Program-made: the position numbers and the translations under genes | Notes under the pieces: model-generated | The model's database searches: none | Told to the model about the DNA's origin: nothing | Seen by the model: the letters and a program-made list of their open reading frames with translations, nothing else | From: Bog-473 sp963730395 | GTDB lineage: Bacteria; Actinomycetota; Acidimicrobiia; Acidimicrobiales; RAAP-2 | DNA: 64,000 nucleotides | Reading direction: 5' to 3' | NCBI GenBank assembly: GCA_963730395.1 | Contig: CAVSSK010000007.1 | Location: 124,001 to 188,000 of the forward strand | In this document: positions 10,046-19,151 of the stretch, piece after piece | How the letters are laid out: every line of letters starts with the position of its first letter | Numbering within the stretch: the first letter of the stretch is position 1

Positions 10046-11406
10046 ATGGCAGACGACACGGGTGGAACGGGCACGATCTCGGTGCTGCTGGCCGACGACA
10101 ACCTCATCGTCCGCGAGGGTGTCCGGGCGCTCATAGAGCGCCATAAGGACCTGCGGATCGTCGGGGTCGCCGCCGACTACGACGAGGTGGTCCAGGGCGC
10201 GGCATTGCTCGAGCCCCAGGTCCTTGTCACCGACATCCGGATGCCCCCGGAATTCAATCGCGAAGGCATCGACGCGGCCAAAGAGGTACGCAAGCGACAC
10301 CCAGGGACGGGCGTCGTCATCCTCTCGCAGTACGACGACCCGGAATATGCGGTCTCACTCCTCGCCGAGGGTTCGGCTGGCTACGGGTACCTCTTGAAGG
10401 ATCACATCGCCCAGGGGGACCAACTGGTGGATGCGATCCGTGCCGTAGCGAGCGGGGGCAACGCACTCGATCCGGCGATCGTCGACGCGCTCGATCCGAC
10501 CGGTGACCTCCAACGGTGGCCTGACGCCGGCCGAGGAGGAGCTGCTGGGCATGGTCGCAGAGGGCAAGCCGATCAAGGCCATCGCTGCCAGCAGGCGACT
10601 CCCGCCCGAAGCGGTCGACGCCGAAGTCGAGGCGATGTTCGTGAAGCTCGCCGAAGGGGTGTCCGCCGGCACGGATGGGGCGCTCCAACGATTGCGCCTG
10701 CTCCACAAGGCGATCGTCGACCGCGAGGAGCAGGGAGAGACGTTGTCGCGCCTGCTGCCTGGGGGGCTGGCGGAGAAGCTTCGGCGAGATGGTCGACACA
10801 TCGGTGAGACCGAGCGCGTCGTCTGCACCGTGCTCATGAGCGACATTCGCTCGTACTCCGACCATCGCCGAGCACGCGGATCCGAGCCAGCTGGCCGGAC
10901 AGTTGAACGTGCACCGGGCCGCCATGAATGACGCGATCCTGGGTGAGAATGGCACGGTGATGCAGTTCGTGGGCGACGCAGTAATGGCCGTCTTCGGCGC
11001 CCCTTTCGAGCAGGAGGACCACGCGGACAGGGCCGTGGTCGCGGCCTTCGCAATGCACGAGAAGCAGCTCGAGATCAATCGCCGATGGGAAAAGGAGGGT
11101 CTGCCTCCATTCGGCCTCGGCCTCGGCCTGTCGACCGGCGAGGCGGCGGCGGCGCTCCTGGGTTCAGAGGAGCGGCTCGAGTACACCTTGGTCGGGGACA
11201 CGGTGAACATGTCCCAACGACTCCAGCAGCTGGCCGAGGCGGGCGAGACGGTGGTCTCCCAGGGGACCGTCGACGCATGGCGCTCGCCTCGCGAGACTGT
11301 GGCCCTGCCACCCCAACTGGTGAAGGGACGCGAGACCCCCGTCATCGCATACAGACTGGTGGATGGAACGTGCCGGTTCTCTGACCACGCAACGAAAGAG
11401 GGATGA
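10046..11406 (+). CDS. Response regulator: receiver + LuxR-like HTH + class III adenylate/guanylate cyclase, frameshifted
   Basis: One gene split over three frames. ATG 10046 opens a receiver domain (ADDN acidic pair, phosphoacceptor Asp at about 63 in VTDIRMPPEF, Lys in YLLKDH). After an indel near 10500 the frame beginning TSNGGLTPAEEELLGMVAEG encodes a LuxR-like four-helix segment and then the start of a class III cyclase (VVCTVLMSDIRSYS, metal-binding Asp). A second indel near 10860 leads to the rest of the cyclase (GTVMQFVGDAVMAVFGAPFE with the second Asp, then LVGDTVNMSQRLQ). About 453 aa in total. A phosphorelay-controlled cyclase is the expected job; the HTH may only be a linker. The next gene, an ABC ATPase, starts two bases after its stop. 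The two indels look like sequence errors. Confidence 0.82.
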
Positions 11407-11407
11407 C

Positions 11408-12112
11408 ATGGACGCCTTGGTCGTAGAGAAAGTCCGCAAGACCTTCGAGGCAGAGAACGTGCCCGTACGGGCACTGCGGGGTGCGAATCTCATCGTCCCC
11501 TCGGGCGACTTCGTTGCGCTCATGGGCCCGTCAGGGTGTGGGAAGTCGACGCTCCTCAACCTGATCGCCGGACTCGACGTCGCCGACGAGGGAACCATCA
11601 CGGTGGCGGGCGAGCTGGTCACCGGGAGGACCGAGGACGAGCTGTCCCAGCTGCGCCGACGCCACATCGGCATCGTGTTCCAGTTCTTCAACCTCCTCGA
11701 GGGCATGACGGTGCTCGAGAACGTCGCACTGCCGGCCGTCATCGCCGGGCGGAAGCGGAAGATGGCTGAGAGCCGTGCACGCGATCTGCTCGACCTCCTG
11801 GGGATCGGCGACAAGGCGGGAACCGTGCCCGGCATGCTCTCGGGTGGGCAGCGCCAGCGCCTCGCGATTGCGCGCGCCCTGGCCAACGAACCCACCTTGC
11901 TGCTGGCCGACGAGCCGACCGGTGCCCTCGACTCCGAGGGCGGGCAGGAGGTCATCGAGCTCCTGAGCCGCCTCCACACCGGTGGGCAGACGATCGTGCT
12001 CGTGACCCATGATGCCGGCGTCGCGTCGGCGGCTGACCGGATCGTCCGCATGCGGGACGGGAGGATCGCCGTCGAAGAGGACGCCGACATCCCCGTGGCC
12101 GTGCAGTCCTGA
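11408..12112 (+). CDS. ABC transporter ATP-binding protein, MacB/LolD type
   Basis: A 234-aa ATPase with all motifs in order: Walker A GPSGCGKST (40-48), Q-loop in VFQFFNLLEG, signature LSGGQ (144-148), Walker B LLLADEP (164-170), D-loop GALDS and switch His in VTHD (201). The conserved FQFFNLL and DEPTGALDS place it in the MacB/LolD/FtsE group, whose permeases are FtsX-like. Two such permeases are in the window (15593 intact, 4100 frameshifted) and lack their own ATPase, so this subunit probably serves one or both. A sensor kinase follows 14 bases downstream, the arrangement seen in peptide- or antibiotic-sensing ABC modules. ATG 11408 lies just after the stop of the cyclase gene. Confidence 0.92.
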   Translation: MDALVVEKVRKTFEAENVPVRALRGANLIVPSGDFVALMGPSGCGKSTLLNLIAGLDVADEGTITVAGELVTGRTEDELSQLRRRHIGIVFQFFNLLEGMTVLENVALPAVIAGRKRKMAESRARDLLDLLGIGDKAGTVPGMLSGGQRQRLAIARALANEPTLLLADEPTGALDSEGGQEVIELLSRLHTGGQTIVLVTHDAGVASAADRIVRMRDGRIAVEEDADIPVAVQS

Positions 12113-12126
12113 AGGAGACGCCTCCG

Positions 12127-14283
12127 GTGACGGTGAGAGGTGAGGTGAAGCTCGAGGTCGCGGACAGGCCGCCGCTGACCGCACCGGCACCGGCAACGAC
12201 CGCGTTCGGCTCCTTCCGGCTGCTCCAGGTCCTCATCCTGGGAGTGACGATCGCCGGCGTCGTCCTCGGGTTGCGGATCTCGGTGCCGGGCGGGATCGCA
12301 CCGGTCAACGCCGTGGCATTCGGGTTGACCGTCGTGTGGGCTCTCGTGGGCTTCGTCGACACCCACGCTCGCGACCGCACCGGTTCGAAGGTGTCACCCT
12401 TCCACCTCATCGTGGGCGTGGACGCCTTCGTGGCGATGGTCGCGCTCACGGCGGGCCGCCAGGCGGAGACGGTGCACGCATCGTCGGGCGCACGCGACGT
12501 CGCCACCATCGCCGCCGTGGTGGTGACCGCCATCTCGTTCCACTTCCTCCTGGCGTTGCCGGACGGTCGGCTGCACGACTCGTTCCGGCGCACGACAGTG
12601 GTGATCGCCTACCTCGCGGCCCTCGGGGTGGGCATCGGCCTGAGCATCAATCACCAGCCCTTCACGGTGGTGGACAGCGCCATCAGCTGGGCCATCGCGG
12701 GCGCGTTGGCCATCGCACCGCTGCGGGTGCGCTACATCGCGTCCATCGGCTACCTCCGGGACCGCATGGAGTGGTTCGGGATCGGAGTGACGCTGGCGGC
12801 CACCATCGCCCTGGTGGCCACCGTGCTGCACCTCTTGGTGGGCTGGCCCGGCCCACTCGGTGCGGTCGCGGCGGGAGCCACGGTGCTGGTCCCGCTCGGG
12901 TTCCTCGCCGGCGAGACGAGGCTGGGACCGCACGGCAGCCGCGGGTTGGTCCAGGTCCTTGCGGTCTTCGGATTCGTCGTGGTGGTGTCGGTGATCTATC
13001 TCGTCGTCGTCCTGGGGTTGGGACATGCTCCGAAGACGACCGGTGACAAGGAGGCGCTGGCGCTCGCAATGGTGGCGTCAGGGGTGGCCGCACTGATCTT
13101 CGTCCCGGTACGTGCCCGATTTGTCGAGTCCGCCACCCGGTTGGTGTATGGGTCGCGGGAGGCTCCCGACGAGGTGCTGCGCACCTTCGGGAGCAGGTTG
13201 ACCCGGGCCATCCCCATGGACGAGCTGCTCCTGCAACTCGCCGAGTCGCTCCGCAAGACGATGGGCCTCACCAGTGCCGAGGTCTACACCGGAACGGGCG
13301 AGGTTCTCGAGCGCTCGGCGTCGGTGCCCGATCTGGGCCCGGCATCGCTGGTCGTGTCACCGAGAGAACGCCCTGTCGTCACCCGGGCGGGCGTGTCGGG
13401 GACGGCATGGGCGTCCGTCTGGCTCCCGGCGCTGCTGAAGGATCGAGAGAGGGAGCAGATCCGGGTCGCGCCGGTCAGCCATGCCGGAGAGTTGCTGGGG
13501 CTCATCGTGGTGGAGCGGACGGCGATGGCCAGCGCGTTCTCCGAGGACGACGACCGGGTGCTCGCCGACCTGGCGCGCCAGGTCGGACTGGCCCTGCACA
13601 ACTCGCAATTGGACACCGCACTGCAGACCACGCTGGACGAGGTTCGCAAGCAGGCCGACGCGCTCCGTGAGTCGCGGGCGAGGATCGTGGCCAGCGGCGA
13701 CGCCGAGCGGCGCCGGGTCGAACGCAACCTTCACGACGGGGCGCAGCAGCACCTGGTCGCGCTGGCGGTGAACCTGCGGCTGGCCAGGGACATCATCGTG
13801 GACGACCAGGACGCGGGCCTGGAGATGCTCGATCAGCTGGCCGGCGAGGTCCAAGAGACCATCCAGGAGCTCAGGGAGCTGGCGCACGGGATCTACCCGC
13901 CACTGCTGGTCGACAGCGGCCTCATCGAGGCGCTGCGGGCTGCCGCCAATCGCAACCCCCTTCCCGTCGAGATCGTGGCCGACGGGATCGGCCGGTACCC
14001 GTCCGAGACGGAGGCCGCGGTCTACTTCTGCTGTCTCGAGGCGCTGCAGAACGCCGCCAAGCACGCGCCGGACGCGCACGTCGAGGTCAAGCTGTGGGAG
14101 GAGTCCGGTGGACTGCTCTTCACCGTCTCCGACGACGGGCCGGGTTTCGACCCCGAAAAGGCCCAGCGGGGCCACGGCTACGTCAACATGGCCGACCGAT
14201 TGGGCGCCATCGGCGGCACCGTGCGTTGGGACTCCGAGGTGGGCCGGGGTTCGCAGGTGCAAGGCTCGGTCCCACTGGTCTGA
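12127..14283 (+). CDS. Membrane sensor histidine kinase, NarX/DesK (HisKA_3) class
   Basis: A 718-aa kinase. Residues about 20-320 hold eight or more hydrophobic segments (for example LLQVLILGVTIAGVVLGL), so sensing is in the membrane. A GAF-like region follows (about 350-490), then a short coiled coil and the phosphoacceptor box ERNLHDGAQQHL with His 536. The HATPase part shows ALQNAAKHAP (N box), SDDGPGF (G1) and GHGYVNMADRLGAIGG (G2). This class pairs with NarL-type regulators, and one lies on the opposite strand at 14756 plus a lone receiver at 14296. The GTG start has a GAAGGAG site seven or eight bases upstream. It is in one transcript with the ABC ATPase. Confidence 0.92.
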   Translation: MTVRGEVKLEVADRPPLTAPAPATTAFGSFRLLQVLILGVTIAGVVLGLRISVPGGIAPVNAVAFGLTVVWALVGFVDTHARDRTGSKVSPFHLIVGVDAFVAMVALTAGRQAETVHASSGARDVATIAAVVVTAISFHFLLALPDGRLHDSFRRTTVVIAYLAALGVGIGLSINHQPFTVVDSAISWAIAGALAIAPLRVRYIASIGYLRDRMEWFGIGVTLAATIALVATVLHLLVGWPGPLGAVAAGATVLVPLGFLAGETRLGPHGSRGLVQVLAVFGFVVVVSVIYLVVVLGLGHAPKTTGDKEALALAMVASGVAALIFVPVRARFVESATRLVYGSREAPDEVLRTFGSRLTRAIPMDELLLQLAESLRKTMGLTSAEVYTGTGEVLERSASVPDLGPASLVVSPRERPVVTRAGVSGTAWASVWLPALLKDREREQIRVAPVSHAGELLGLIVVERTAMASAFSEDDDRVLADLARQVGLALHNSQLDTALQTTLDEVRKQADALRESRARIVASGDAERRRVERNLHDGAQQHLVALAVNLRLARDIIVDDQDAGLEMLDQLAGEVQETIQELRELAHGIYPPLLVDSGLIEALRAAANRNPLPVEIVADGIGRYPSETEAAVYFCCLEALQNAAKHAPDAHVEVKLWEESGGLLFTVSDDGPGFDPEKAQRGHGYVNMADRLGAIGGTVRWDSEVGRGSQVQGSVPLV

Positions 14284-14295
14284 GGATCAGACCGA

Positions 14296-14688
14296 TCAGG
14301 CCGACACGAACTCCTGTGCATCGCGTGCCTCCCACAACCTGCGAAGGGTGTCGGCGCCAAGGTTTTCCTTGTTGAGGTAGGCGCGTGCCCCGCTGGTGGC
14401 CACCTCGGGCGGCAGGTCGCCGGCGTCATAGGTCGAGCAGAGGATCACCACGACACCCGGGTGCCGAGACACCATCGTTCGGGTGGCCTCGATCCCGTTC
14501 ATCTCGGGCATGTTGATGTCCATCAGCACCAGGGCCGGGCTGAGCTCCTCCTCGAGGGTGACGGCCTCGTTCCCGTTGGCGGCCTCGCCCACCAGTTCGA
14601 ACTCGGTGGCCCGCTTGAGCACGGCCTTCATCGCGGCTCGAAACGGCGCCTGGTCGTCAACGATGAGGACGGGGAGTCGCTCGCTCAT
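14296..14688 (-). CDS. Stand-alone receiver-domain response regulator
   Basis: A 130-aa receiver with no output domain. It has the acidic pair in LIVDDQAPF, phosphoacceptor Asp 57 in LMDINMPEMNG and the conserved Lys 107 in YLNKENL, so it should be phosphorylatable. The ATG at 14688 gives a start directly at the first beta strand; a longer in-frame start adds a Pro/Arg-rich tail with no support. It ends 13 bases from the convergent end of the histidine kinase and follows the NarL-type regulator on the same strand. The likely role is a phosphate sink or protein-interaction regulator for the kinase at 12127, inferred from position. Confidence 0.88.
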   Translation of the reverse strand: MSERLPVLIVDDQAPFRAAMKAVLKRATEFELVGEAANGNEAVTLEEELSPALVLMDINMPEMNGIEATRTMVSRHPGVVVILCSTYDAGDLPPEVATSGARAYLNKENLGADTLRRLWEARDAQEFVSA

Positions 14689-14755
14689 GTGCACATTCTC
14701 GCACGGGGAGGGGCGGGCCGACCGGGGTGGTGGCACGTCCGCCGCGGTGGTGGTG

Positions 14756-15430
14756 TCACCCTCCCCCGGGGTCGCTCAGATAGACCAGCACGGCCTTGAC
14801 ACGCCGGTTGACATCGCGCTCCTCGGTCAGGCCGAGCTTGGAGAAGATCGAGTTGGTGTGCTTCTCCACCGCCCGCTCCGATACCTGGAGAGAGGCTGCG
14901 ATGGCGGCGTTGCTCTTGCCCTTTGCCATCTCGCCCAGGATCTCGGATTCCCTCGGGGTGAGCCACGACAGGTCGGACTTCCGGCGTGACGACTTGGCCT
15001 CGATCAGCTCGTCCACGATCTGCGGGTCGATCATGGAGCCCGACTGGGCGACCGTGCGGATCGCCTGGGCCAGCTCGTCGGCTCCGGCGACCTTCTCCTT
15101 CAGCAGGTAGGCCCGCCCCGCCGACCCCGTCTCGAGGAGCGCCAGGGCATAGGAGGGCGACGTGTACTGGCTCAGGACGACCACGCCGACTTCGGGCTTG
15201 TGTTCGCGGAGCCACGACGCGGCCTTGATCCCCTCGTCGGTGCCGGTCGGAGGCATGCGGATGTCGGTGACGACGACCCCTGGAGAGGCCTGCTCGATGA
15301 GCTCCAAGAGCTCCGGCAGGTCGGCCGCGCGGCCGACGAGCTCGAAGTCGGGCTCGCCGTCGATGATGCGCGAGATCCCCTCCCGCAGGAGCGCATTGTC
15401 TTCCGCCAGAACCACCTTGATGGTCGCCAT
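14756..15430 (-). CDS. NarL/FixJ-family response regulator
   Basis: A 224-aa two-domain regulator. The receiver has the acidic pair in LAEDNAL, Asp 56 in VTDIRMPP and Lys in YLLKEKV. The C-terminal LuxR-type helix-turn-helix is LTPRESEILGEMAKGKSNAA followed by VSERAVEKHTNSIFSKLGL. It is the natural partner for the HisKA_3 kinase at 12127. It is divergent from the permease at 15593 across about 160 bases, so the permease promoter is a likely target. The receiver resembles that of the receiver-HTH-cyclase at 10046 (VTDIRMPP, ILSQY), which suggests a shared origin. ATG 15430 begins right at the receiver's first strand. Confidence 0.92.
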   Translation of the reverse strand: MATIKVVLAEDNALLREGISRIIDGEPDFELVGRAADLPELLELIEQASPGVVVTDIRMPPTGTDEGIKAASWLREHKPEVGVVVLSQYTSPSYALALLETGSAGRAYLLKEKVAGADELAQAIRTVAQSGSMIDPQIVDELIEAKSSRRKSDLSWLTPRESEILGEMAKGKSNAAIAASLQVSERAVEKHTNSIFSKLGLTEERDVNRRVKAVLVYLSDPGGG

Positions 15431-15592
15431 CCCATGCGTACGGTAGCGCGCCGGTGGCCTATGACCTGGGCGTCCGTGGTGGTGGCACCCCGGGCTTCGG
15501 GTCAGGGTGGCACCCTTGGTGCATCGGGGCCTGTTGGCCAGACTGAGAAACGGTGAAGAGGCAGGTCGCGTGATGCCGGGGGACGACGGTCG

Positions 15593-18172
15593 ATGAGCAA
15601 TGGGGCCCTCGGGGTCGCGGGATACCGCGTGAGGGCCACGCTGCGGCACCGCTGGGGCAACTACCTCTCCCTGATCATCCTGATCGGCCTCGTCGGCGGT
15701 CTCGGCTTGGGCAGTCTGGCCGCGGCCCGGCGCACCCAGTCCTCCTTCTCCACGTTCATCGACTCCACGAACCCGTCAGACCTCACGGTGTCGGTCTACA
15801 GCGGGGGGGCGAGCTCGAACAACCCTGACTACGACCCCGCCCTGACCGCAGCGATCGCCCGGCTTCCCGACGTACGCCACGTGGCGTCTGCGATCGACGT
15901 GACGGGCGCGCCGCTGAGTTCCGACGGCTCGCCGAGGCTCGGGGTCACCGGCGAGGCGTACCCCGTGGCCAGCGTCGACGGCCTGCTCTTCACCCAGGAC
16001 CGCCTCGCACTCACCCAGGGCCGCATGCCGTCGCCGGCGCGGCCCGATGAGATCGTGATGGCATCGCTGGTGGCCAAACAGTTCGGCTTCCATGTCGGCC
16101 AGGTCATCTCCTACGGCTTCTACTCGGACGCTCAGCAGAACCTGCCCGGCTTCGGCACGAGAGCAGTGCCGCCCGCGCTGCGCCTCCATCTGAAGCTCGT
16201 CGGGCTGGCGTCGGTGAACTCCGCGATCGTGGAGGACGACGTCGACACGCTTCCGACGCTCGTCCCCCTGACGCCGGCGTTCACCCGAAAACTGCTCGCC
16301 CTGAAGGGCGAACAGTTCACCGGCGCGCTGATCTTCGGGATCCAGACGAAGGGCGGCGCAGCCACGGTGCCGGTCGTCGAGCGTGAGGTCGGCGCCCTCA
16401 TCCCTCCCGGGGTGATCGCCACGGACCACGCGTTGACGCCCGTCGTCGCCAAGGCGGATCGCTCGCTGAAGCCCGTCTCCATCGCGCTCGGGGTCTTCGG
16501 CGCCGTGTCCCTCCTCGCGGCACTGCTGATCGCCGCCCAGTTGATGGCGCGGCGGTGCCGAGTGGAGGGTGGCGACCTCCGAATCCTGCGCGCTCTTGGC
16601 GCCAGCCCCGCGGAGACCGTGCTCGACTCTCTCGTGGGCCTGGAGGGGTCGATCCTCGTCGGCTCGTTGCTGGCGGCGGTCACGGCCGTCCTCCTGTCAC
16701 CGCTCGCGCCGCTCGGACCCGTGCGCGCGGTCGATCCGGCCCGAGGGATCTCCTTCGATTGGACCGTTCTGGGCTTTGGTGTCCTGGTCCTGTTCGTCCT
16801 GTTGAGTGCGGTGGCGGCCTTGTTGGCGTATTCGACGGCACCGCACCGCACAGCAATGCGTCCTCGCATCCGGTCGACGGCCGGGGCGCGCCTCGTGGGG
16901 GCCACGGCGCGGGCAGGACTCTCTGCCCCGGGTGTCGTGGGGGTGCGCATGGCTCTCGAACCAGGCGAGGGCCGCAACGCCGTCCCCGTGCGCTCGGCCC
17001 TGCTCGGGTCGGTGCTGGCCGTCGCGCTGATCGTGACGGCGCTGACCTTCGGGAACAGCCTGCAGACCCTCGTCTCCCGACCGGCTCTCTACGGATGGAA
17101 CTGGACGTACATCCTCCAACCCGTCGGGGCGGGCAACGGGAACGTCCCCAAGGTGGCCCTCTCGCTGTTGAAGCATGACCGGTACGTCGCCGCCTACAGC
17201 GGTGCTTCGTACAACGACGCCGAGATCGACGGCCAGGGCGTGCCCTTCCTCGTCGAGGACATCGGTGCGTCAGTGGCACCGCCCATCCTCAGCGGCCATG
17301 GCGTCGACGCTCGGCGCGAGGTCGTCCTCGGGGCGGCCACGATGGCGTCGCTGCACAAGCACCTGGGTCAGTACGTCACCCTGTCCTATGGCTCGTCCGC
17401 GGACGCTCCCATCTGGGTTCCGCCTACCCGGCTCCAAATCGTCGGGACGGCGACGTTCCCCGCCATCGGCTTCGCCAGCACCGTCTCCGACCACACGTCC
17501 ATGGGCACCGGCGCGTTGTTCTCGTTCCAGATGCTCCCCAAGGCCTTCAGGAACGCCATCAACGGCGGCTCGGATCCCGCCCTCGACGGGCCGAACCTGG
17601 CGCTCGTGCGGATCCGGCCGGGGGCGCCGCCGGCCGCGGCGACCGCCAGCCTGCAGCGCATCGTGTCCGCGTCCGACAAGGTCTTCGCCGCAGCAGAAGG
17701 CGATTCGGGCGGTAACCAGCTCGTCGTGCAGGGCGTGCAGCGCCCCGCCGAAATCGTGAACTACAAGACGATCGGGCTCACGCCCACCTTGCTCGTGTCG
17801 GGCCTTGCGCTGGGAGCAGTCGTGGCGCTCGCGCTGACGCTCCTCGCCTCGGTGCGCCAACGCCGGCGAGACCTGGCCCTCCTGAAGACCGTCGGGTTCG
17901 TCAGGTGGCAGTTGGCTGCGGCGGTGGCGTGGCAGGCCTCCGTGGCCGCCGTCGTCGGAATTGTCGTCGGGATCCCGCTCGGCATCGTCACGGGACGGTG
18001 GCTGTGGGACCTCTTCGCGCGGCAGATCTACGCGGTGCCCTACCCGACGGTCTCCGTAGTCTCGGTCCTCCTGGTCGCGTTCGGCACCTTGGTGCTCGCC
18101 AACGTGGTTGCGGCCGTACCGGCGCGCAGCGCGGCGCGGACTCCGACGGCGCTCATGCTGAGGGCGGAGTGA
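15593..18172 (+). CDS. FtsX/MacB-like ABC transporter permease
   Basis: An intact 859-aa permease. The N-terminal helix (LSLIILIGLVGGLGLGSLAA) is followed by a MacB-like periplasmic-type region. A first FtsX module has helices near 295-320, 350-375 and 395-420. A short cytoplasmic stretch leads to a second module with a helix near 465-485, another extracellular region (about 490-720) and three final helices. The cytoplasmic QRRRDLALLKTVGF before the penultimate helices is the usual ATPase-contact element. Ten transmembrane segments with two large outer domains fit substrate capture and export. It should work with the ATPase at 11408. Its 3' end overlaps the convergent hydrolase gene by 20 bases. 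It is the intact paralogue of the frameshifted gene at 4100. Confidence 0.9.
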   Translation: MSNGALGVAGYRVRATLRHRWGNYLSLIILIGLVGGLGLGSLAAARRTQSSFSTFIDSTNPSDLTVSVYSGGASSNNPDYDPALTAAIARLPDVRHVASAIDVTGAPLSSDGSPRLGVTGEAYPVASVDGLLFTQDRLALTQGRMPSPARPDEIVMASLVAKQFGFHVGQVISYGFYSDAQQNLPGFGTRAVPPALRLHLKLVGLASVNSAIVEDDVDTLPTLVPLTPAFTRKLLALKGEQFTGALIFGIQTKGGAATVPVVEREVGALIPPGVIATDHALTPVVAKADRSLKPVSIALGVFGAVSLLAALLIAAQLMARRCRVEGGDLRILRALGASPAETVLDSLVGLEGSILVGSLLAAVTAVLLSPLAPLGPVRAVDPARGISFDWTVLGFGVLVLFVLLSAVAALLAYSTAPHRTAMRPRIRSTAGARLVGATARAGLSAPGVVGVRMALEPGEGRNAVPVRSALLGSVLAVALIVTALTFGNSLQTLVSRPALYGWNWTYILQPVGAGNGNVPKVALSLLKHDRYVAAYSGASYNDAEIDGQGVPFLVEDIGASVAPPILSGHGVDARREVVLGAATMASLHKHLGQYVTLSYGSSADAPIWVPPTRLQIVGTATFPAIGFASTVSDHTSMGTGALFSFQMLPKAFRNAINGGSDPALDGPNLALVRIRPGAPPAAATASLQRIVSASDKVFAAAEGDSGGNQLVVQGVQRPAEIVNYKTIGLTPTLLVSGLALGAVVALALTLLASVRQRRRDLALLKTVGFVRWQLAAAVAWQASVAAVVGIVVGIPLGIVTGRWLWDLFARQIYAVPYPTVSVVSVLLVAFGTLVLANVVAAVPARSAARTPTALMLRAE

Positions 18173-19094
18173 GCGGCACCCTGTACTGACGCAGGCCGGC
18201 CGACTCGTTGCCCTCTTCGCTGTAGGCCACCACTTCCCAGACCCACTCGGCGAGCTGGTCGGGATGTGTTCGCATGACCCAGTGCCCCGCGTCCACGGGG
18301 CGGCGCCACATCACGGATGCCCACGCTTCCAGACCGTCGAGCAGTGCTGGCCTCACGTAGTGGTCGTGCAGTGGGACAACGAGTTGTACCGGCACGTCGG
18401 TGTGCCGCGCCACGGGATGGCGAAGCCGGCTGTGGACGTTGGCCCGGTAGAGATCGACGCCGTGCGCGAAGTCCGTCCCGAAGGTGACCGCTGGCCAGTC
18501 CCCATCTGTCGGGGCCTGCTCCACCCTGTGCAACGCGGCAGCCCACAGATCGGTCGCACGGAAGCAGCGAGTCATCAGTTCGGGCAGCCACGGGAGCTGG
18601 AAGTACGCGATGTACCAGGAGTGCAGGGCTTGTCCGACGGTCTCCCTGAGGTCGGCGGGACGCAGGCTCCGGTGGGCGCGCGCCCACAGGGCGACGTGCT
18701 CCAGGGGAGGTCCCGAAATGGAGGTGAAGCTGGCGAAGCGGTTCGCGAGACCCGTCGTGGTGACGGCCTCCCAGCCCTGCACCGACCCCCAGTCGTGGGC
18801 CACCAGGTGAACCGGTGCATCGGGGCTGGTCCGGTCCAGCACGGCCTCGAGGTCGTCGACGAGCCTTGGCAGCGAGTAGCCGCCTCTGCTGGGCGGAGCA
18901 TCTGAGTGGCCAGCGCCCCGGACGTCGTAGGCGACGACGTGCAGTTCGGAGGACAGCCGATGCGCCAGCGGCACCCACACGGAGCTCGTGTCGGGGAAAC
19001 CGTGGACGAGCACCACCGTCGGCCGGCCTCGCTCGCCGTACTCGGTCACGGACAAGGACAGCCCCGCACCCCGTACCTGACGCTGGCTCACCAT
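18153..19094 (-). CDS. Alpha/beta hydrolase, epoxide hydrolase/haloalkane dehalogenase-like
   Basis: A 313-aa cytoplasmic alpha/beta hydrolase. The oxyanion-hole motif VLVHGFPDTSSVW is followed by the nucleophile elbow VAHDWGS, where the nucleophile is Asp (101) as in epoxide hydrolases and haloalkane dehalogenases. The catalytic His is likely in DAGHWVMRTHPDQ near the C-terminus. The cap between about 130 and 230 carries two Tyr in HSWYIAYFQLPWLPEL, a pattern typical of epoxide hydrolase caps. Its 3' end overlaps the permease gene on the other strand. The substrate cannot be named. Confidence 0.87.
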   Translation of the reverse strand: MVSQRQVRGAGLSLSVTEYGERGRPTVVLVHGFPDTSSVWVPLAHRLSSELHVVAYDVRGAGHSDAPPSRGGYSLPRLVDDLEAVLDRTSPDAPVHLVAHDWGSVQGWEAVTTTGLANRFASFTSISGPPLEHVALWARAHRSLRPADLRETVGQALHSWYIAYFQLPWLPELMTRCFRATDLWAAALHRVEQAPTDGDWPAVTFGTDFAHGVDLYRANVHSRLRHPVARHTDVPVQLVVPLHDHYVRPALLDGLEAWASVMWRRPVDAGHWVMRTHPDQLAEWVWEVVAYSEEGNESAGLRQYRVPLTPPSA

Positions 19095-19151
19095 CGGGCA
19101 GAGTCCGCCACTGCGCGGCGCCGCATGCGTCGATCCTCGGCGAGCGACTCG

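Noticed and set aside
11164..13093. Several 200-400-codon minus-strand open frames over the ABC ATPase and kinase genes
   Set aside because: Both plus-strand genes show complete family motifs in the same DNA; the opposite frames have only high-GC composition.
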